Shown: positions 26,599 to 36,445, counted from the stretch's first letter. The stretch is 64,000 bases of DNA from JAUUZQ01 sp964538375 (GCA_964538375.1 CAZIFQ010000012.1:1-64000), one strand, 5' to 3'. Translations and numbers: made by a program. Notes: generated from the sequence alone by a model not told the origin.

Positions 26599-27939
26599 AT
26601 GAAAAATGTAGCCATTAAAATATTATTATCAGTATTTGCATTTACAATTATGCTTCCCGGCATATCGCAGAAGGGTATAGAAGACGGATCTAAATATGGT
26701 CATGGTCAGGATAGCATTAACTGCCTGATGAATTTATCATTGTACAAAGAATTCTTTAAACACAATAATTACAGTGATGCAATTTCACCATGGAGACATG
26801 TATTTTCTGAGTGCCCGGCATCCAGTCAAAATCTATACGTGGATGGAGTAAAAATGTACAAATCATTTATCTCCAAGGAGAAAAATCCTGCTGTTGTAGA
26901 AGGATTAATTGATACCTTGATGCTTATTTATGACAGGCGTTTAAAATATTTTAATGATGAGGCGAATGTTCTTGGAAGAAAAGCAACAGATCTATTAAGG
27001 TATAAAAAGGATGATATTAATGCTGTTGAAGAGGCCTATGGGTATCTTTCAAAAAGTATTGAAATAGGAAAAGCTAAATCAAGAGATGCGGTTATAATCC
27101 TGTTTGTTAACTCCACAGTAACCTTGAGTGCTTCAGGAATTCATGATATTGGAGTTGCTATTGATGACTACTTCACTGCAACAGAAATTATTGATGGAAA
27201 ACTAGCAAAGAATGCGAAGGACAAACGCTGGGGAAGAGCAAAGGAAAGCGTTGACAACTTTGTTATAGACAAGGGAATTTTATCATGTGATGCACTGAAT
27301 GATTACTACAGTCCAATCTTTGAAGCCAACAAGGGAAACGAAGAATTCCTGAAAAAAGTAGTTAATTTTTATTCTAAAACAGGTTGTGACAGGGCTGATC
27401 TTTATGTGACTGCGCTTGAAAAACTATACGAGATTAATCCAACACATGAATCAGCATACAAGGTAGCTAATCTTTATCTTGCCAAGCAAAAATACGACGA
27501 AGCAATTGTGTATTATAAAGAGGCTGTTGCTGGTGATTCTGACAATAAATCCAAGGCTAATTACTATTTTAAGTTAGCCCAGGTTAACAGAATGCTTCAA
27601 AGCTATTGTGAATCTATTAGGTATAACAAAGAAGCAATCGCCTTAAATCCAGGTTTTGGTGAAGCATATCTGCTCCTGGGTGACAATTACATCGATAGCA
27701 GAAGTAACCTGGAAGATCAACTGGGTGGAAAAACAGCATACTGGGCAGCGGTTGACAAGTACAAGAAAGCCAGAGAAGTGAATAGTGCCCTTGCAGACAT
27801 AGCAAATAAGAAGATTTCTGATTATTCAGGATTCTACCCGAATTCTGAAGACTGTTTCTTCCTCAACCTTGAAGAAGGAAAATCTTACCAGGTTAAGGGA
27901 TGTATAAATGAATACACTGTAATAAAATACAGAAAATAG
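26599..27939 (+). CDS. Secreted tetratricopeptide-repeat protein
   Basis: 446 residues with a cleavable signal peptide ending near LPGISQ. TPR-like helices lie at about 45-75, and clear TPR units at about 275-360 (ESAYKVANLYLAKQKYDEAI, YYFKLAQVNRMLQSYCESI, GFGEAYLLLGDNYID). Four or more Cys (C44, C71, the SCD and GCD pairs, SCE, and two in the C-terminal section) may form periplasmic disulfides. TPR proteins act as scaffolds, so no enzymatic role is proposed. A terminator follows directly. Confidence 0.75.
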   Translation: MKNVAIKILLSVFAFTIMLPGISQKGIEDGSKYGHGQDSINCLMNLSLYKEFFKHNNYSDAISPWRHVFSECPASSQNLYVDGVKMYKSFISKEKNPAVVEGLIDTLMLIYDRRLKYFNDEANVLGRKATDLLRYKKDDINAVEEAYGYLSKSIEIGKAKSRDAVIILFVNSTVTLSASGIHDIGVAIDDYFTATEIIDGKLAKNAKDKRWGRAKESVDNFVIDKGILSCDALNDYYSPIFEANKGNEEFLKKVVNFYSKTGCDRADLYVTALEKLYEINPTHESAYKVANLYLAKQKYDEAIVYYKEAVAGDSDNKSKANYYFKLAQVNRMLQSYCESIRYNKEAIALNPGFGEAYLLLGDNYIDSRSNLEDQLGGKTAYWAAVDKYKKAREVNSALADIANKKISDYSGFYPNSEDCFFLNLEEGKSYQVKGCINEYTVIKYRK

Positions 27940-27956
27940 AAAATACGCAATTGAAG

Positions 27957-28025
27957 CTGCCTGTAAAGTTGTTCTGGTTAATATATTCATCTGCCAGTGT
28001 TCCTAACTTTGCAGGCAGTTTTTTT
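27957..28025 (+). terminator. Long-stem terminator between TPR gene and lptC
   Basis: Stem CTGCCTGTAAAGTT / AACTTTGCAGGCAG, 14 bp with one G-U pair, around a 34-nt loop, then seven T. It ends five bases before the lptC ATG. The right arm includes TAACTTTG (28004-28011), a match to the Bacteroidetes -7 element, so the same bases may serve as the lptC promoter. Confidence 0.7.
28004..28011 (+). promoter_or_regulatory. -7 element TAACTTTG for lptC, inside a terminator arm
   Basis: TAACTTTG fits TAnnTTTG and is followed by CAGG, as often seen at start points in this phylum. Expected start about 28017, giving a leader of about 14 bases. No TTG lies at the normal -33 distance, so the match is partial. 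Confidence 0.4.
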
Positions 28026-28030
28026 ATCAA

Positions 28031-28594
28031 ATGAGCCGTAAATTATTCATATTATTCTCTCTGATTGCTTTTGGATGGCTTCTTTCCAGCTGCGAGAATG
28101 ACATTGAAAAAATTAACCTTTTCACAGGCGATAATAATGATTATCCGGATGTTGTTGGCGAGAATATAGAGGTGATTTACAGTGACTCTGCCAAGGTTAA
28201 AGTTCAGATGCATGCCAAGGAGCTGAAACAGTACAATAATGCTGAGAAGCCCTATAGTGAGTTTTCAAAAGGACTTATCGTCTATTTCTATGATGACCTT
28301 CAACAAATTGAATCTGAGTTAAGTGCTGATTATGCAATTTACCACAATGAGGAAAAATTATGGCATGCGAAAGGAAATGTAGTTGCCAAAAATCTTAAAA
28401 CCGGCGAGCGTCTCGACTCTGAAGAAATGTTCTGGGATGAAGAGAAAGAGGAAATCTATTCCAATACTTTCACCAGGATTGAAAATGAGAACGGAACATT
28501 CTACGGGCAGAGTGGTTTTAAATCAAATCAATCGCTTACAAAATATCAACTTATTGGCGTAACCAATAGTTTAATTACCATAGAAGATGAATAA
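28031..28594 (+). CDS. lptC: LptC-type LPS export protein
   Basis: 187 residues with an N-terminal hydrophobic segment and lipobox-like LLSSC. LptC normally keeps an N-terminal membrane helix; here lipid attachment at the Cys is also possible. The body is an OstA/LptA-like beta-jellyroll: YSDSAKVKVQMHAKEL, FSKGLIVYFYDDLQQIESELSADYAIY and LWHAKGNVVAKN. It would pass lipopolysaccharide from the LptBFG transporter to LptA. It overlaps the next small gene by 8 bases. Confidence 0.85.
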   Translation: MSRKLFILFSLIAFGWLLSSCENDIEKINLFTGDNNDYPDVVGENIEVIYSDSAKVKVQMHAKELKQYNNAEKPYSEFSKGLIVYFYDDLQQIESELSADYAIYHNEEKLWHAKGNVVAKNLKTGERLDSEEMFWDEEKEEIYSNTFTRIENENGTFYGQSGFKSNQSLTKYQLIGVTNSLITIEDE

Positions 28595-28772
28595 CACAGG
28601 TGGTCTTTTTGAAATTATCTGGTTTGTGATGGGTGGCTTGCTCTTATTCATGGGAATAGAGCAAACAATCAATTCCGGCATTGGAGATAGCTGGTATTAC
28701 CTTGTATTTGCATTCCTGGCCCTGCTTATGTATTACCGTCGTAGAAAAATCAGACTTGCAAATAAAAAATAA
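28587..28772 (+). CDS. Small two-helix membrane protein
   Basis: 61 residues with two hydrophobic segments (about 9-24 and 35-50) and a basic C-terminus, YRRRKIRLANKK. It overlaps lptC by 8 bases and shares one base with the next gene, so all three are translationally coupled. No family recognised. The tight coupling and the two-helix shape support a real gene. Confidence 0.65.
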   Translation: MNNTGGLFEIIWFVMGGLLLFMGIEQTINSGIGDSWYYLVFAFLALLMYYRRRKIRLANKK

Positions 28773-30037
28773 TGCAGGAATTTATCATTATACTTATTTC
28801 GCTAATATTCTCAGCATTCTTTTCGGGAATGGAGATTGCGTTTATCTCATCCAATAAACTTCGTATCGAGATTGACAAAAAACACAAGTCATTCTCCTCC
28901 CGCATTATTTCTATTTTTACAAAAAATCCTTCAAGGTATATTGCAACAATGCTGGTTGGGAACAACATCTCGCTGGTTATATACGGTATTGCAATAGCAA
29001 GCGTTCTGCAAGAACCCATACTAGATTTACTTCAAACAGAATCTGAGGTGCTTGTTCTGCTTTCCCAAACGCTGATTTCTACGCTAATCATCCTGATTAC
29101 TGCTGAATTCCTTCCAAAAACTCTATTCCGCATTAATCCAAACGGAGCACTAAAAATCTTTTCTGTGCCTATTCTTTTCTTCTATGTTCTGCTGTACCCC
29201 ATCACTATATTCTCCATTGCACTTACCAACTTCACGATGAAGTATATTTTAAAGGTGAGAATTGCAAATGATCCGGGTAAACCAGTATTTGGTAAAATTG
29301 ACCTAAACCACCTGGTCGAAGAGGTGAATCAGGATTCAGATGAGTATGAGTTGGAGACACAGGACCTGAAAATTTTTAAAAATGCCATGGAACTTTCGAG
29401 TCTGAAGGTGCGGGATTGTATGATCCCCAGAACAGAGATTGTTGCCCTGGAAATCGAGACACCTATCCAGCAACTGCTTGAGTCGTTCACTCATACCGGT
29501 CTTAGCCGGATTCTTGTATACAGGAATAATATCGATAACATGATTGGCTATGTGAATTCAAAAGATATGTTTCAGAATCCTGAACACATAGGAAATCACC
29601 TCAAATCACTACCAATTGTTCCAGAAACACTGCGTGTTAACAAAATTCTCAAGAATTTCATTAAAGACAGGAAGAGCATCGCGCTGGTACTGGACGAATT
29701 TGGTGGCACTTCCGGGATAATTACTACTGAAGATGTAATTGAAGAAATCTTTGGAGAGATTCAGGATGAACACGACACAACCGACCTTATCGAGCAAAAA
29801 ATAAGTGATTACTGTTATAAGTTCTCCGGAAGAATGGAAATTGATTACCTGAATGACAATTATCAACTTGATCTCCCAGTATCAGAAGAATATGAGACCC
29901 TTGCCGGCTTCATCATTTCTCATCATGAAAACATTCCTTCTCTTAATGATACGATTAATATTGATCGTTTTGCCATGAAAATTGTCAAGGTAAGTGCCAA
30001 CAGAATCGAACTGGTTGAATTAACACATAAGCGATAA
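28772..30037 (+). CDS. Hemolysin/CorC-family membrane protein with CBS domains (CNNM type)
   Basis: 421 residues. An N-terminal DUF21/CNNM membrane domain (about 1-180, four hydrophobic segments, with FSGMEIAFISSNKLR near the start), two CBS domains (about 200-330, with VRDCMIPRTEIVAL and EFGGTSGIITTEDVIEEIFGE) and a CorC_HlyC C-terminal domain (about 340-421). Proteins of this design are linked to magnesium or other divalent cation efflux, with ATP binding in the CBS pair. The older name hemolysin is not functional evidence. Confidence 0.88.
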   Translation: MQEFIIILISLIFSAFFSGMEIAFISSNKLRIEIDKKHKSFSSRIISIFTKNPSRYIATMLVGNNISLVIYGIAIASVLQEPILDLLQTESEVLVLLSQTLISTLIILITAEFLPKTLFRINPNGALKIFSVPILFFYVLLYPITIFSIALTNFTMKYILKVRIANDPGKPVFGKIDLNHLVEEVNQDSDEYELETQDLKIFKNAMELSSLKVRDCMIPRTEIVALEIETPIQQLLESFTHTGLSRILVYRNNIDNMIGYVNSKDMFQNPEHIGNHLKSLPIVPETLRVNKILKNFIKDRKSIALVLDEFGGTSGIITTEDVIEEIFGEIQDEHDTTDLIEQKISDYCYKFSGRMEIDYLNDNYQLDLPVSEEYETLAGFIISHHENIPSLNDTINIDRFAMKIVKVSANRIELVELTHKR

Positions 30038-30188
30038 CAAGCCGATGTATTCACCCGGGGATTACTGGCCTGTTTTTTACTACGATACGATCACATATTA
30101 TAGCAAACATCTTTTTGTTTCAACCTATAATTACTATATTCGTACGCTAAAATTTTATGATACATATAATAATTGAAATTTTGATCAA

Positions 30189-32327
30189 ATGGCAACGCTA
30201 GAAACGATTAGAAAAAGGGCAGGAATACTAATGATGGGGGCGATTGGATTAGCCATGCTCGGATTTATTCTTGGGGATTTTAATCTCAAACCCAGCACAA
30301 GGGTAGCTGAGATAAATGGGAAAGCTTTTGAAGTAGAAGAATACCTTAACGAACAAAATGTTTTAAGAAATTTCTATAAGCTTAATTATGGAGATAACCT
30401 GGATCCACAAATTGAACAAAGAATTGAAGATGAAACCTGGAGCAGATTGGTCAGGCAAACCATTATGGACAAATCATACACTCAACTCGGTCTCGTAGTA
30501 AGTGATGAAGAACTGAAAGCAATGGTTTCCGGTGATCAGGGAACAGGAATGGGTGTTACGTCAGTTTCAGCATTCAGTGAACCACATCCAATCGTGAGAC
30601 AAATGTTTACTAATCCTGAAACAGGAGAGTTCAACCGATATATCATGATAAATTATTTCAACTCCCTGGACAGAGAAGAGTACGCCCAGGAGAAGGAAAG
30701 GTGGGTATTCATCGAGCATGAGATTTTAGATGAGAGGATGAATCAAAAATACATCACCTTATTAAGTAAGGGACTAAGACCTTCTTCACTTGAGGTAAAG
30801 GATCATTTCATTGAGAATGGAAAGAAAGTTGATTTCAATTTTGTATCAAAAAATATTTCGACTATTAGCGATGAAGACATTTCATTTTCTGACGAAGATC
30901 TGAAAAAATATTATAAAGAGAATATCGAATCTTACAAGCAAGACGCTTCTAGATCTATTGAATATGTTGTTTTTGATGTAGTTTCAAGTGACAAGGATGA
31001 CAAAAACTCAAAACTCTGGGCATCTCAAACTAAAGCAGAATTTGGAAGAACAGATGATGACCGTCTTATTGTTTACGTGAACAGCGTTTCAGACGAGTCT
31101 TTTGACCTCCAATACTACGCAAATGATGAACTAAGCCAGATTATAAAGGACTCTTTGCTAGGTAAGAATGATGATTACATCTTTGGCCCCTATTACGAAA
31201 ACGAATCGTATAAGTTATCACGAATCCATGATACCCAGATGCGTCCGGATTCTGTTAGGGCAAGACATATCTTGTTAGGTTATTCAATTATTGGAGATGC
31301 GCAAAGAGCCCAGGACATTGCCGACAGTCTGAAAACTGTTATTGAAAACGGGGGCAATTTCAACCTGATAGCGATGCAGTATTCAGCTGACGAAAGTAAC
31401 AGGAATATTGGCGGAGACCTTGGCTGGTTCAGGGAAGGAACAATGGAGCAATCATTTAATGATGCTTGTTTTGAGAACAAAACAGGTGAATTGGTATTGA
31501 CTACAACCCGATATGGTGTTCATATCATTAAGATTGCTTCACAAAGCAGACCAGTAAACAAAGTACAGGTAGCAACCATCATCCATAATGTAATTTCCAG
31601 TAATGAAACAAACCAGGATTTCTACACAAGAGCTGTGAAATTCAGAGGTAAGGCAATCAACAAGGAGAAGTTTGAAGAGCAAGCAATGGAATACGGACTT
31701 GATCCGCGTGTTGTACCTAATATTGTAAAAGACCAACGTACAATTCCCGGACTTGAAAGTCCTACAAATATTATCGGTTGGGCTTTTGGTGCTGAACTTG
31801 GTGATGTAAGTCAGATTTTTGATCCTGAAGACAAATATATCTTAGCCACAGTTACTGAGGTTCATGAAAAAGGACATGCTAAATTTGAGGATGTACGTAA
31901 CGAGGTCGAACTAGCAGTGAAAAAACAGAAAAAGGCAGAAATACTGATGGCTGAGCTTGAAGGTAAGCTGGCTGAATCATCTGATCTTAATTCACTGGCT
32001 GCATCAGAGAACCTGACTGTTTCAGACGCCAGCCAGGTAATGTTTGCAAATGCATATGTAAGTGGTATTGGAATGGAACCATATATTGTTGGAGCATCCA
32101 TGTATCTGCCAGAGGAGAAAATTTCCGGTCCGTTTACTGGAGAGAACAGTGTAATAGTTCTTAATGTGACAAACCGTGAAACGCCCTCAGAAGATGCAGA
32201 CATGTCTGTGTCAGCTGACAGATTACTCTACTCTATACAGTCCAGGTGCAATTTCGAAGCTTTTAATGCCCTGGTAGAAGAAGCCAATGTTGTGGATAAT
32301 CGGCTGAAAATATTTTATTCCAAATAA
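30189..32327 (+). CDS. Peptidyl-prolyl isomerase / periplasmic foldase (PpiD/SurA type)
   Basis: 712 residues. An N-terminal membrane anchor (about 12-30, MMGAIGLAMLGFILGDF), a SurA_N-like chaperone region (about 40-240), a parvulin rotamase domain beginning at RARHILLGY (about 357-450, with NLGWF-like GGDLGWFREGTMEQSFNDAC), and a second parvulin-like or C-terminal chaperone section. It would help fold outer-membrane proteins as they leave the Sec translocon. A separate promoter is likely in the 151-base gap upstream, but only an imperfect -7 element (TATATTCG) was seen. Confidence 0.88.
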   Translation: MATLETIRKRAGILMMGAIGLAMLGFILGDFNLKPSTRVAEINGKAFEVEEYLNEQNVLRNFYKLNYGDNLDPQIEQRIEDETWSRLVRQTIMDKSYTQLGLVVSDEELKAMVSGDQGTGMGVTSVSAFSEPHPIVRQMFTNPETGEFNRYIMINYFNSLDREEYAQEKERWVFIEHEILDERMNQKYITLLSKGLRPSSLEVKDHFIENGKKVDFNFVSKNISTISDEDISFSDEDLKKYYKENIESYKQDASRSIEYVVFDVVSSDKDDKNSKLWASQTKAEFGRTDDDRLIVYVNSVSDESFDLQYYANDELSQIIKDSLLGKNDDYIFGPYYENESYKLSRIHDTQMRPDSVRARHILLGYSIIGDAQRAQDIADSLKTVIENGGNFNLIAMQYSADESNRNIGGDLGWFREGTMEQSFNDACFENKTGELVLTTTRYGVHIIKIASQSRPVNKVQVATIIHNVISSNETNQDFYTRAVKFRGKAINKEKFEEQAMEYGLDPRVVPNIVKDQRTIPGLESPTNIIGWAFGAELGDVSQIFDPEDKYILATVTEVHEKGHAKFEDVRNEVELAVKKQKKAEILMAELEGKLAESSDLNSLAASENLTVSDASQVMFANAYVSGIGMEPYIVGASMYLPEEKISGPFTGENSVIVLNVTNRETPSEDADMSVSADRLLYSIQSRCNFEAFNALVEEANVVDNRLKIFYSK

Positions 32328-32344
32328 ATACGGTATTATAATAT

Positions 32345-32383
32345 AAAAAAAGCAGCTTTGTGAAAATGAAGCTGCTTTTTTTT
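32345..32383. terminator. Bidirectional terminator between ppiD-like gene and yqeY
   Basis: AAAAAAAGCAGCTT ... AAGCTGCTTTTTTT: a 14-bp stem with T-runs on both strands, between convergent genes. Confidence 0.92.
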
Positions 32384-32396
32384 GTTTAGATTTTAA

Positions 32397-32846
32397 TTAT
32401 CCCAACAATTCCCTTACGAGAACAGAAATAATTTTCCCGTCTGCTTTACCTGCCAGTGCTTTCGAAGCAGCGCCCATTACTTTTCCCATATCTTTCATAG
32501 ACTCTGCACCCAATTCTTTGATCAGGTTCTCCAGGAAAGCTTTTATTTCCTGCTCATCCATTTGAGCAGGCATAAATACCTTTATCACTTCCATCTCAAT
32601 CACCTCTTTATCATAGAGATCATCTCTTCCCTGTTCTTTATAAATATCGGCGGAGTCTTTTCGCTGTTTCACCAGCTTCTGAATAATCTTTAGCTCCTCT
32701 TCATCAGTAAGTACTGAACCAGCTGATTTTTCAGTTCTTGCCAGCGTAAAAGCGGTTTTTACAGCACGTAATGCTTCCAACCTGTCCTTTTCCCTTGCCA
32801 ACATTGCATTTTTTATTTCCTGGTTAATGGTTTCTGTAAGTGACAT
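32397..32846 (-). CDS. GatB/YqeY-domain protein
   Basis: 149 residues, the full length of the YqeY family. It opens with helix SLTETINQEIKNAMLAREKDRLEALRAVK and ends with the VMGAASKALAGKADGKIIS pattern that is also found at the tail of GatB. The domain may bind tRNA; its cellular role is not settled. It lies 10 bases after ftsZ and is probably the last gene of the division cluster transcript. Confidence 0.88.
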   Translation of the reverse strand: MSLTETINQEIKNAMLAREKDRLEALRAVKTAFTLARTEKSAGSVLTDEEELKIIQKLVKQRKDSADIYKEQGRDDLYDKEVIEMEVIKVFMPAQMDEQEIKAFLENLIKELGAESMKDMGKVMGAASKALAGKADGKIISVLVRELLG

Positions 32847-32856
32847 AATACTATTA

Positions 32857-34287
32857 TTAATCTACGTTATCGTGCAAATATGAATTATCCTGTCTCAGCT
32901 TGGGAGAATCTTCATCCTCCTCGGTAAGCCGGTATCTGGAAACTTCATTGCTTTTCGAATGTTGTTTATTCTCCAACTGAACTTTCTTTCTTACATAGGC
33001 AGGAACATTCTCCAGCTCATCTATCTCATCTTTCCCCGCTGCCGTTGTATATCCCTCTTCTTTGAGCCGCTCATGGGTCTTTTTCAAATTCCTCACCCTC
33101 TCTGCCAGGCGCTTATCTTTATTCATTGCCTCCTCTTTTGACCCGGATTTATCAAGCAAAACATACTCTTCTGAATCTTCTGAACCGCTGAATTCTAAGG
33201 TTTTCTGGGTTGGCTGCTTAATATCAAAGCTAACACTGGCATTGGATTTGTTTCTGTCGTTCTCCCTGAGAGGTATCTTCTCCAGTTGCTTCTTGCCTTC
33301 ATATAGCTCGGGGATGCTGTTCATCTTGAATCCGGTAGCCACAATGGTAACACAAATGTCATCCTCAAGCGTTTCATCATGACCCATGCCCCAAATAAGA
33401 GAAGTTTCCTTTGAAGCAGAGTTAATTACATAATCTGTTATTTCAGAGATTTCATCCATGGTAATTTCAACATTACCCGATGTAATATTTAGCAATACAC
33501 TTCTGGCTCCTGCAATATCGTTATTGTTTAATAATGGAGAAACAAGGGCCGCTTCGATGGCCTTTAATGCACGGTCTTCTCCTCCGGCCCTGGCTGATCC
33601 CATGATAGCCACATCACTGTCGGTCATGACAGTCTGCACATCGGCAAAATCAACATTGATATATCCGTGCACCGTAATAATTTCGGCGATGCCTTTGGCT
33701 GCAGTAGCCAACACATCATCTGCCTTATCGAATGCTTCACTTATTTTCAGGTTACCGTATACTTCCCGGAGTTTCTCATTATTGATCACCAGCAGGGAGT
33801 CGACATGGTCTTTCAATTCATTGATACCCCTGATAGCATGATTGATCCGCTCCGGTCCTTCAAAACCAAATGGAATCGTTACAATTCCTACAGTAAGAAT
33901 CCCCAACTCCTTCGCCGCCTGGGCAATTACCGGTGCAGCTCCTGTTCCAGTTCCCCCACCCATTCCTGCAGTAATAAATGCCATGCTGGTATTGCTCAGT
34001 AATAACTCTTTGATGGTATCTATACTCTCCATAGCAGCTTGTTGACCAATATCAGGTTTGCTTCCAGCACCCCGACCTTCTGTAAGGGAATCTCCAAGCT
34101 GAATTTTTACTGATACCGGGCTATTGTTCAATGCCTGTGAGTCGGTGTTACAAACAACAAAATTCACATCCTTGATTCCTTTTCGGAACATGTGATTTAC
34201 CGCGTTACTTCCACCGCCTCCAACTCCAATCACCTTAATGATGGAAGACTTTTCAAGCGCCAGGTCAAAATTCATTATATCATCCAT
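32857..34287 (-). CDS. ftsZ: Cell division protein FtsZ
   Basis: 476 residues. The GTPase core (about 15-320) includes IKVIGVGGGGSNAVN and the tubulin signature GGGTGTGAAPVIA. A linker of about 110 residues follows, rich in charged residues, then ENVPAYVRKK and a Bacteroidetes-type tail ending LHDNVD. The conserved FtsA/ZipA-binding peptide is therefore not at the extreme end as in E. coli but about 45 residues inside it. An alternative ATG at 34275 (MNFDLAL) is equally plausible. It polymerises at mid-cell to form the Z ring. Confidence 0.96.
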   Translation of the reverse strand: MDDIMNFDLALEKSSIIKVIGVGGGGSNAVNHMFRKGIKDVNFVVCNTDSQALNNSPVSVKIQLGDSLTEGRGAGSKPDIGQQAAMESIDTIKELLLSNTSMAFITAGMGGGTGTGAAPVIAQAAKELGILTVGIVTIPFGFEGPERINHAIRGINELKDHVDSLLVINNEKLREVYGNLKISEAFDKADDVLATAAKGIAEIITVHGYINVDFADVQTVMTDSDVAIMGSARAGGEDRALKAIEAALVSPLLNNNDIAGARSVLLNITSGNVEITMDEISEITDYVINSASKETSLIWGMGHDETLEDDICVTIVATGFKMNSIPELYEGKKQLEKIPLRENDRNKSNASVSFDIKQPTQKTLEFSGSEDSEEYVLLDKSGSKEEAMNKDKRLAERVRNLKKTHERLKEEGYTTAAGKDEIDELENVPAYVRKKVQLENKQHSKSNEVSRYRLTEEDEDSPKLRQDNSYLHDNVD

Positions 34288-34320
34288 AACAACTTATTTT
34301 TAGATTCTCACCAAACAGTT

Positions 34321-35652
34321 TTACATTTCAACATCACTATCATCAAAAATATCCGTTAGAGTAGTTCTCAAACTCTCTAATATTTTACCTTTTTTCAAAC
34401 GGTTCTTTGGAGACTTCTCTTTTGTCTCTTCTAGCTCTTCAGTAACTGTTTCTTCTTGTTGAAGACTATTGAATTCTGGTATTTCGTTACTCTCAATATA
34501 TATCTCCAAACCTTTCAACAAAAGACCGATTGAAGTACTGTACATTGGCTGGTTGACGTCTTCAGGAGTATTTGCAGCAAGACACTCATTCGGATAGCCA
34601 ATTCGTACGTCTAATCCAGTTTTAAATTTTACCAGTTGGTTCAGATTCTTAAGCATGGCTCCTCCCCCGGTTAGTACTATACCGGCACTTAATTTATCTA
34701 TATACCCGGAATTTTCAATTTCATAGACCACAGCATCTATAATTTCTTCCATCCTTGACTGGATAATATAAGCAAGACTCCTAAAACTTATCTCTTTGGG
34801 ATCTCTTCCAGAGATTCCAGGAATAGTAACTACCTTATCTTCCTGCGCCAGGTCTCCAAGAGCAGAACCAAACTGTATTTTCAGCGATTCAGCCTGGCGT
34901 TGAAGTATCGAGCAGCCCTCCTTGATATCACGGGTAACCACATTTCCGCCAAATGGAATCACGGCAGTATGGCGTATCACATCATCATAGTATACCGCCA
35001 CATCTGTTGTTCCACCGCCAATATCAACCAGTGCTACTCCCGCTTCTTTCTCATCTTCAGTTAAAACGGCAGAACTGGATGCCAGGGGTTCGAGAACCAG
35101 CTGGCGAACATCAAGATTAACCCGATTGATACACTTTTCTATGTTCCTGGCTGAAGATATCTGTCCGATTACAATATGGAAGTTAGCTTCCAATCGTTTT
35201 CCAAACATTCCCACTGGATTTTTCACGCCTGTTTCATTATCCACAATGTAGTTTTGTGGCAACACATGAATTATTTCCTCACCTACATCTACAGGAATTT
35301 TATACATATCCTTGATCAGTGCCTGGACATCTCCCCGGGTAATTTCATCTTCATAGGAATCGCGGTTAATGTAGCCGCGGTTGATTACAGATTTGATGTG
35401 CTGACCGGCAATCCCGACAAACACTTCTTTAAACCGAAGTCCTGACTGCTCCTGCGCTTCATTTACTGTATTGTGAATTGCGTTTACAGTTTCTTCGATA
35501 TTCAGTACTACACCTCTCTTTACTCCCTTGGATACTGATCTACTGATCCCTAATACTTCGAGCCTGTTTTGCTCGTTTAAACGGCCCACCAAGCTTACAA
35601 TTTTAGTGGTACCAATGTCAATTGCTGCAACAATACGGTTTTTCTGAGCCAT
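34321..35652 (-). CDS. ftsA: Cell division protein FtsA
   Basis: 443 residues, actin-like. DIGTTKIVSLVGR (phosphate 1), the 1C insertion subdomain at about 85-170, DIGGGTTDVAVY (phosphate 2) and IVLTGGGAMLKN (adenosine motif). The C-terminus is lengthened by a Glu/Lys-rich linker (about 390-425) before a last amphipathic stretch, LRTTLTDIF, that should bind the membrane. It anchors FtsZ filaments. It follows ftsQ by 4 bases. Confidence 0.95.
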   Translation of the reverse strand: MAQKNRIVAAIDIGTTKIVSLVGRLNEQNRLEVLGISRSVSKGVKRGVVLNIEETVNAIHNTVNEAQEQSGLRFKEVFVGIAGQHIKSVINRGYINRDSYEDEITRGDVQALIKDMYKIPVDVGEEIIHVLPQNYIVDNETGVKNPVGMFGKRLEANFHIVIGQISSARNIEKCINRVNLDVRQLVLEPLASSSAVLTEDEKEAGVALVDIGGGTTDVAVYYDDVIRHTAVIPFGGNVVTRDIKEGCSILQRQAESLKIQFGSALGDLAQEDKVVTIPGISGRDPKEISFRSLAYIIQSRMEEIIDAVVYEIENSGYIDKLSAGIVLTGGGAMLKNLNQLVKFKTGLDVRIGYPNECLAANTPEDVNQPMYSTSIGLLLKGLEIYIESNEIPEFNSLQQEETVTEELEETKEKSPKNRLKKGKILESLRTTLTDIFDDSDVEM

Positions 35653-35656
35653 AATA

Positions 35657-36445
35657 TTAACGTTTAGTACAAATCACCTGATTTGTATATTTTAGATTTA
35701 TTTGATTGTAACTGTTCCATCCATATTTCTGTAATCCCTGTTCATACAATAACTTCAGATTACGGAGTTTATTTTCATAATTATCCAGTCTGCCAAGGAG
35801 AATCTGGTGTGCTCCCACCCTGGGAATTATTTCAAACTCACCAGATCTGTTCCTGTATAGCTGAACAATTTGTTCCTGCCAAAATTTATGATTATCCACA
35901 TACCTGGCAAACTCAAGGACATTACTGAAATACCTATATTCTCCTGGTAAAGAATCGGGGGAAGTTATCCCGGTCATCCTAATGCTCTCAGGAAGTGTCA
36001 CATACCCTGTAACCAGCAAAACCATTGGAGAATATGATAGTGAAAGAGGAAGAAATTCTCCTTCTTCATCAATATAATAACCCTGCTTTCCTCCCGGCAT
36101 CAACCTGGCAACCGGGTTTCGTTGCTCAAGGTCTATAAACAGTTCCCCATTTACTGTAGTGTAACACTCAGCATTTTTGATATATGGATTATTCTCAATA
36201 ATATTTTCTAATCTTCTGGTGTTGATCTGAGAAATAGGATAACCCTGGATATCAATATCCGATTCGCTAATCATTTTTCTCACGTCCATGCTGGTGATAA
36301 ATTTTACATCCAGTGAATCCGAAATTTCAATCTGTATACGATTGCATAAGATCTTATCTCCCTTGTCTGAGACAAATCCCATGATAACACTGAACCAGCT
36401 AAGGATCAACAACCAAACTACGATATGTAATATCTTCTTTATCAT
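35657..36445 (-). CDS. ftsQ: Cell division protein FtsQ
   Basis: 262 residues with one N-terminal membrane helix (about 5-24), a POTRA domain (about 35-105, with SDIDIQGYPISQINTRRLEN) and a beta domain ending in INLKYTNQVIC. A bitopic divisome protein that joins FtsL and FtsI to the Z ring. It overlaps murC by 4 bases. Sequence conservation is low in this family, and the call rests mainly on order in the cluster and domain layout. Confidence 0.88.
   Translation of the reverse strand: MIKKILHIVVWLLILSWFSVIMGFVSDKGDKILCNRIQIEISDSLDVKFITSMDVRKMISESDIDIQGYPISQINTRRLENIIENNPYIKNAECYTTVNGELFIDLEQRNPVARLMPGGKQGYYIDEEGEFLPLSLSYSPMVLLVTGYVTLPESIRMTGITSPDSLPGEYRYFSNVLEFARYVDNHKFWQEQIVQLYRNRSGEFEIIPRVGAHQILLGRLDNYENKLRNLKLLYEQGLQKYGWNSYNQINLKYTNQVICTKR

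Noticed and set aside
33458..33841. 127-residue plus-strand frame opposite ftsZ
   Set aside because: Antisense to the conserved FtsZ core; the composition is that of a complementary-strand shadow.
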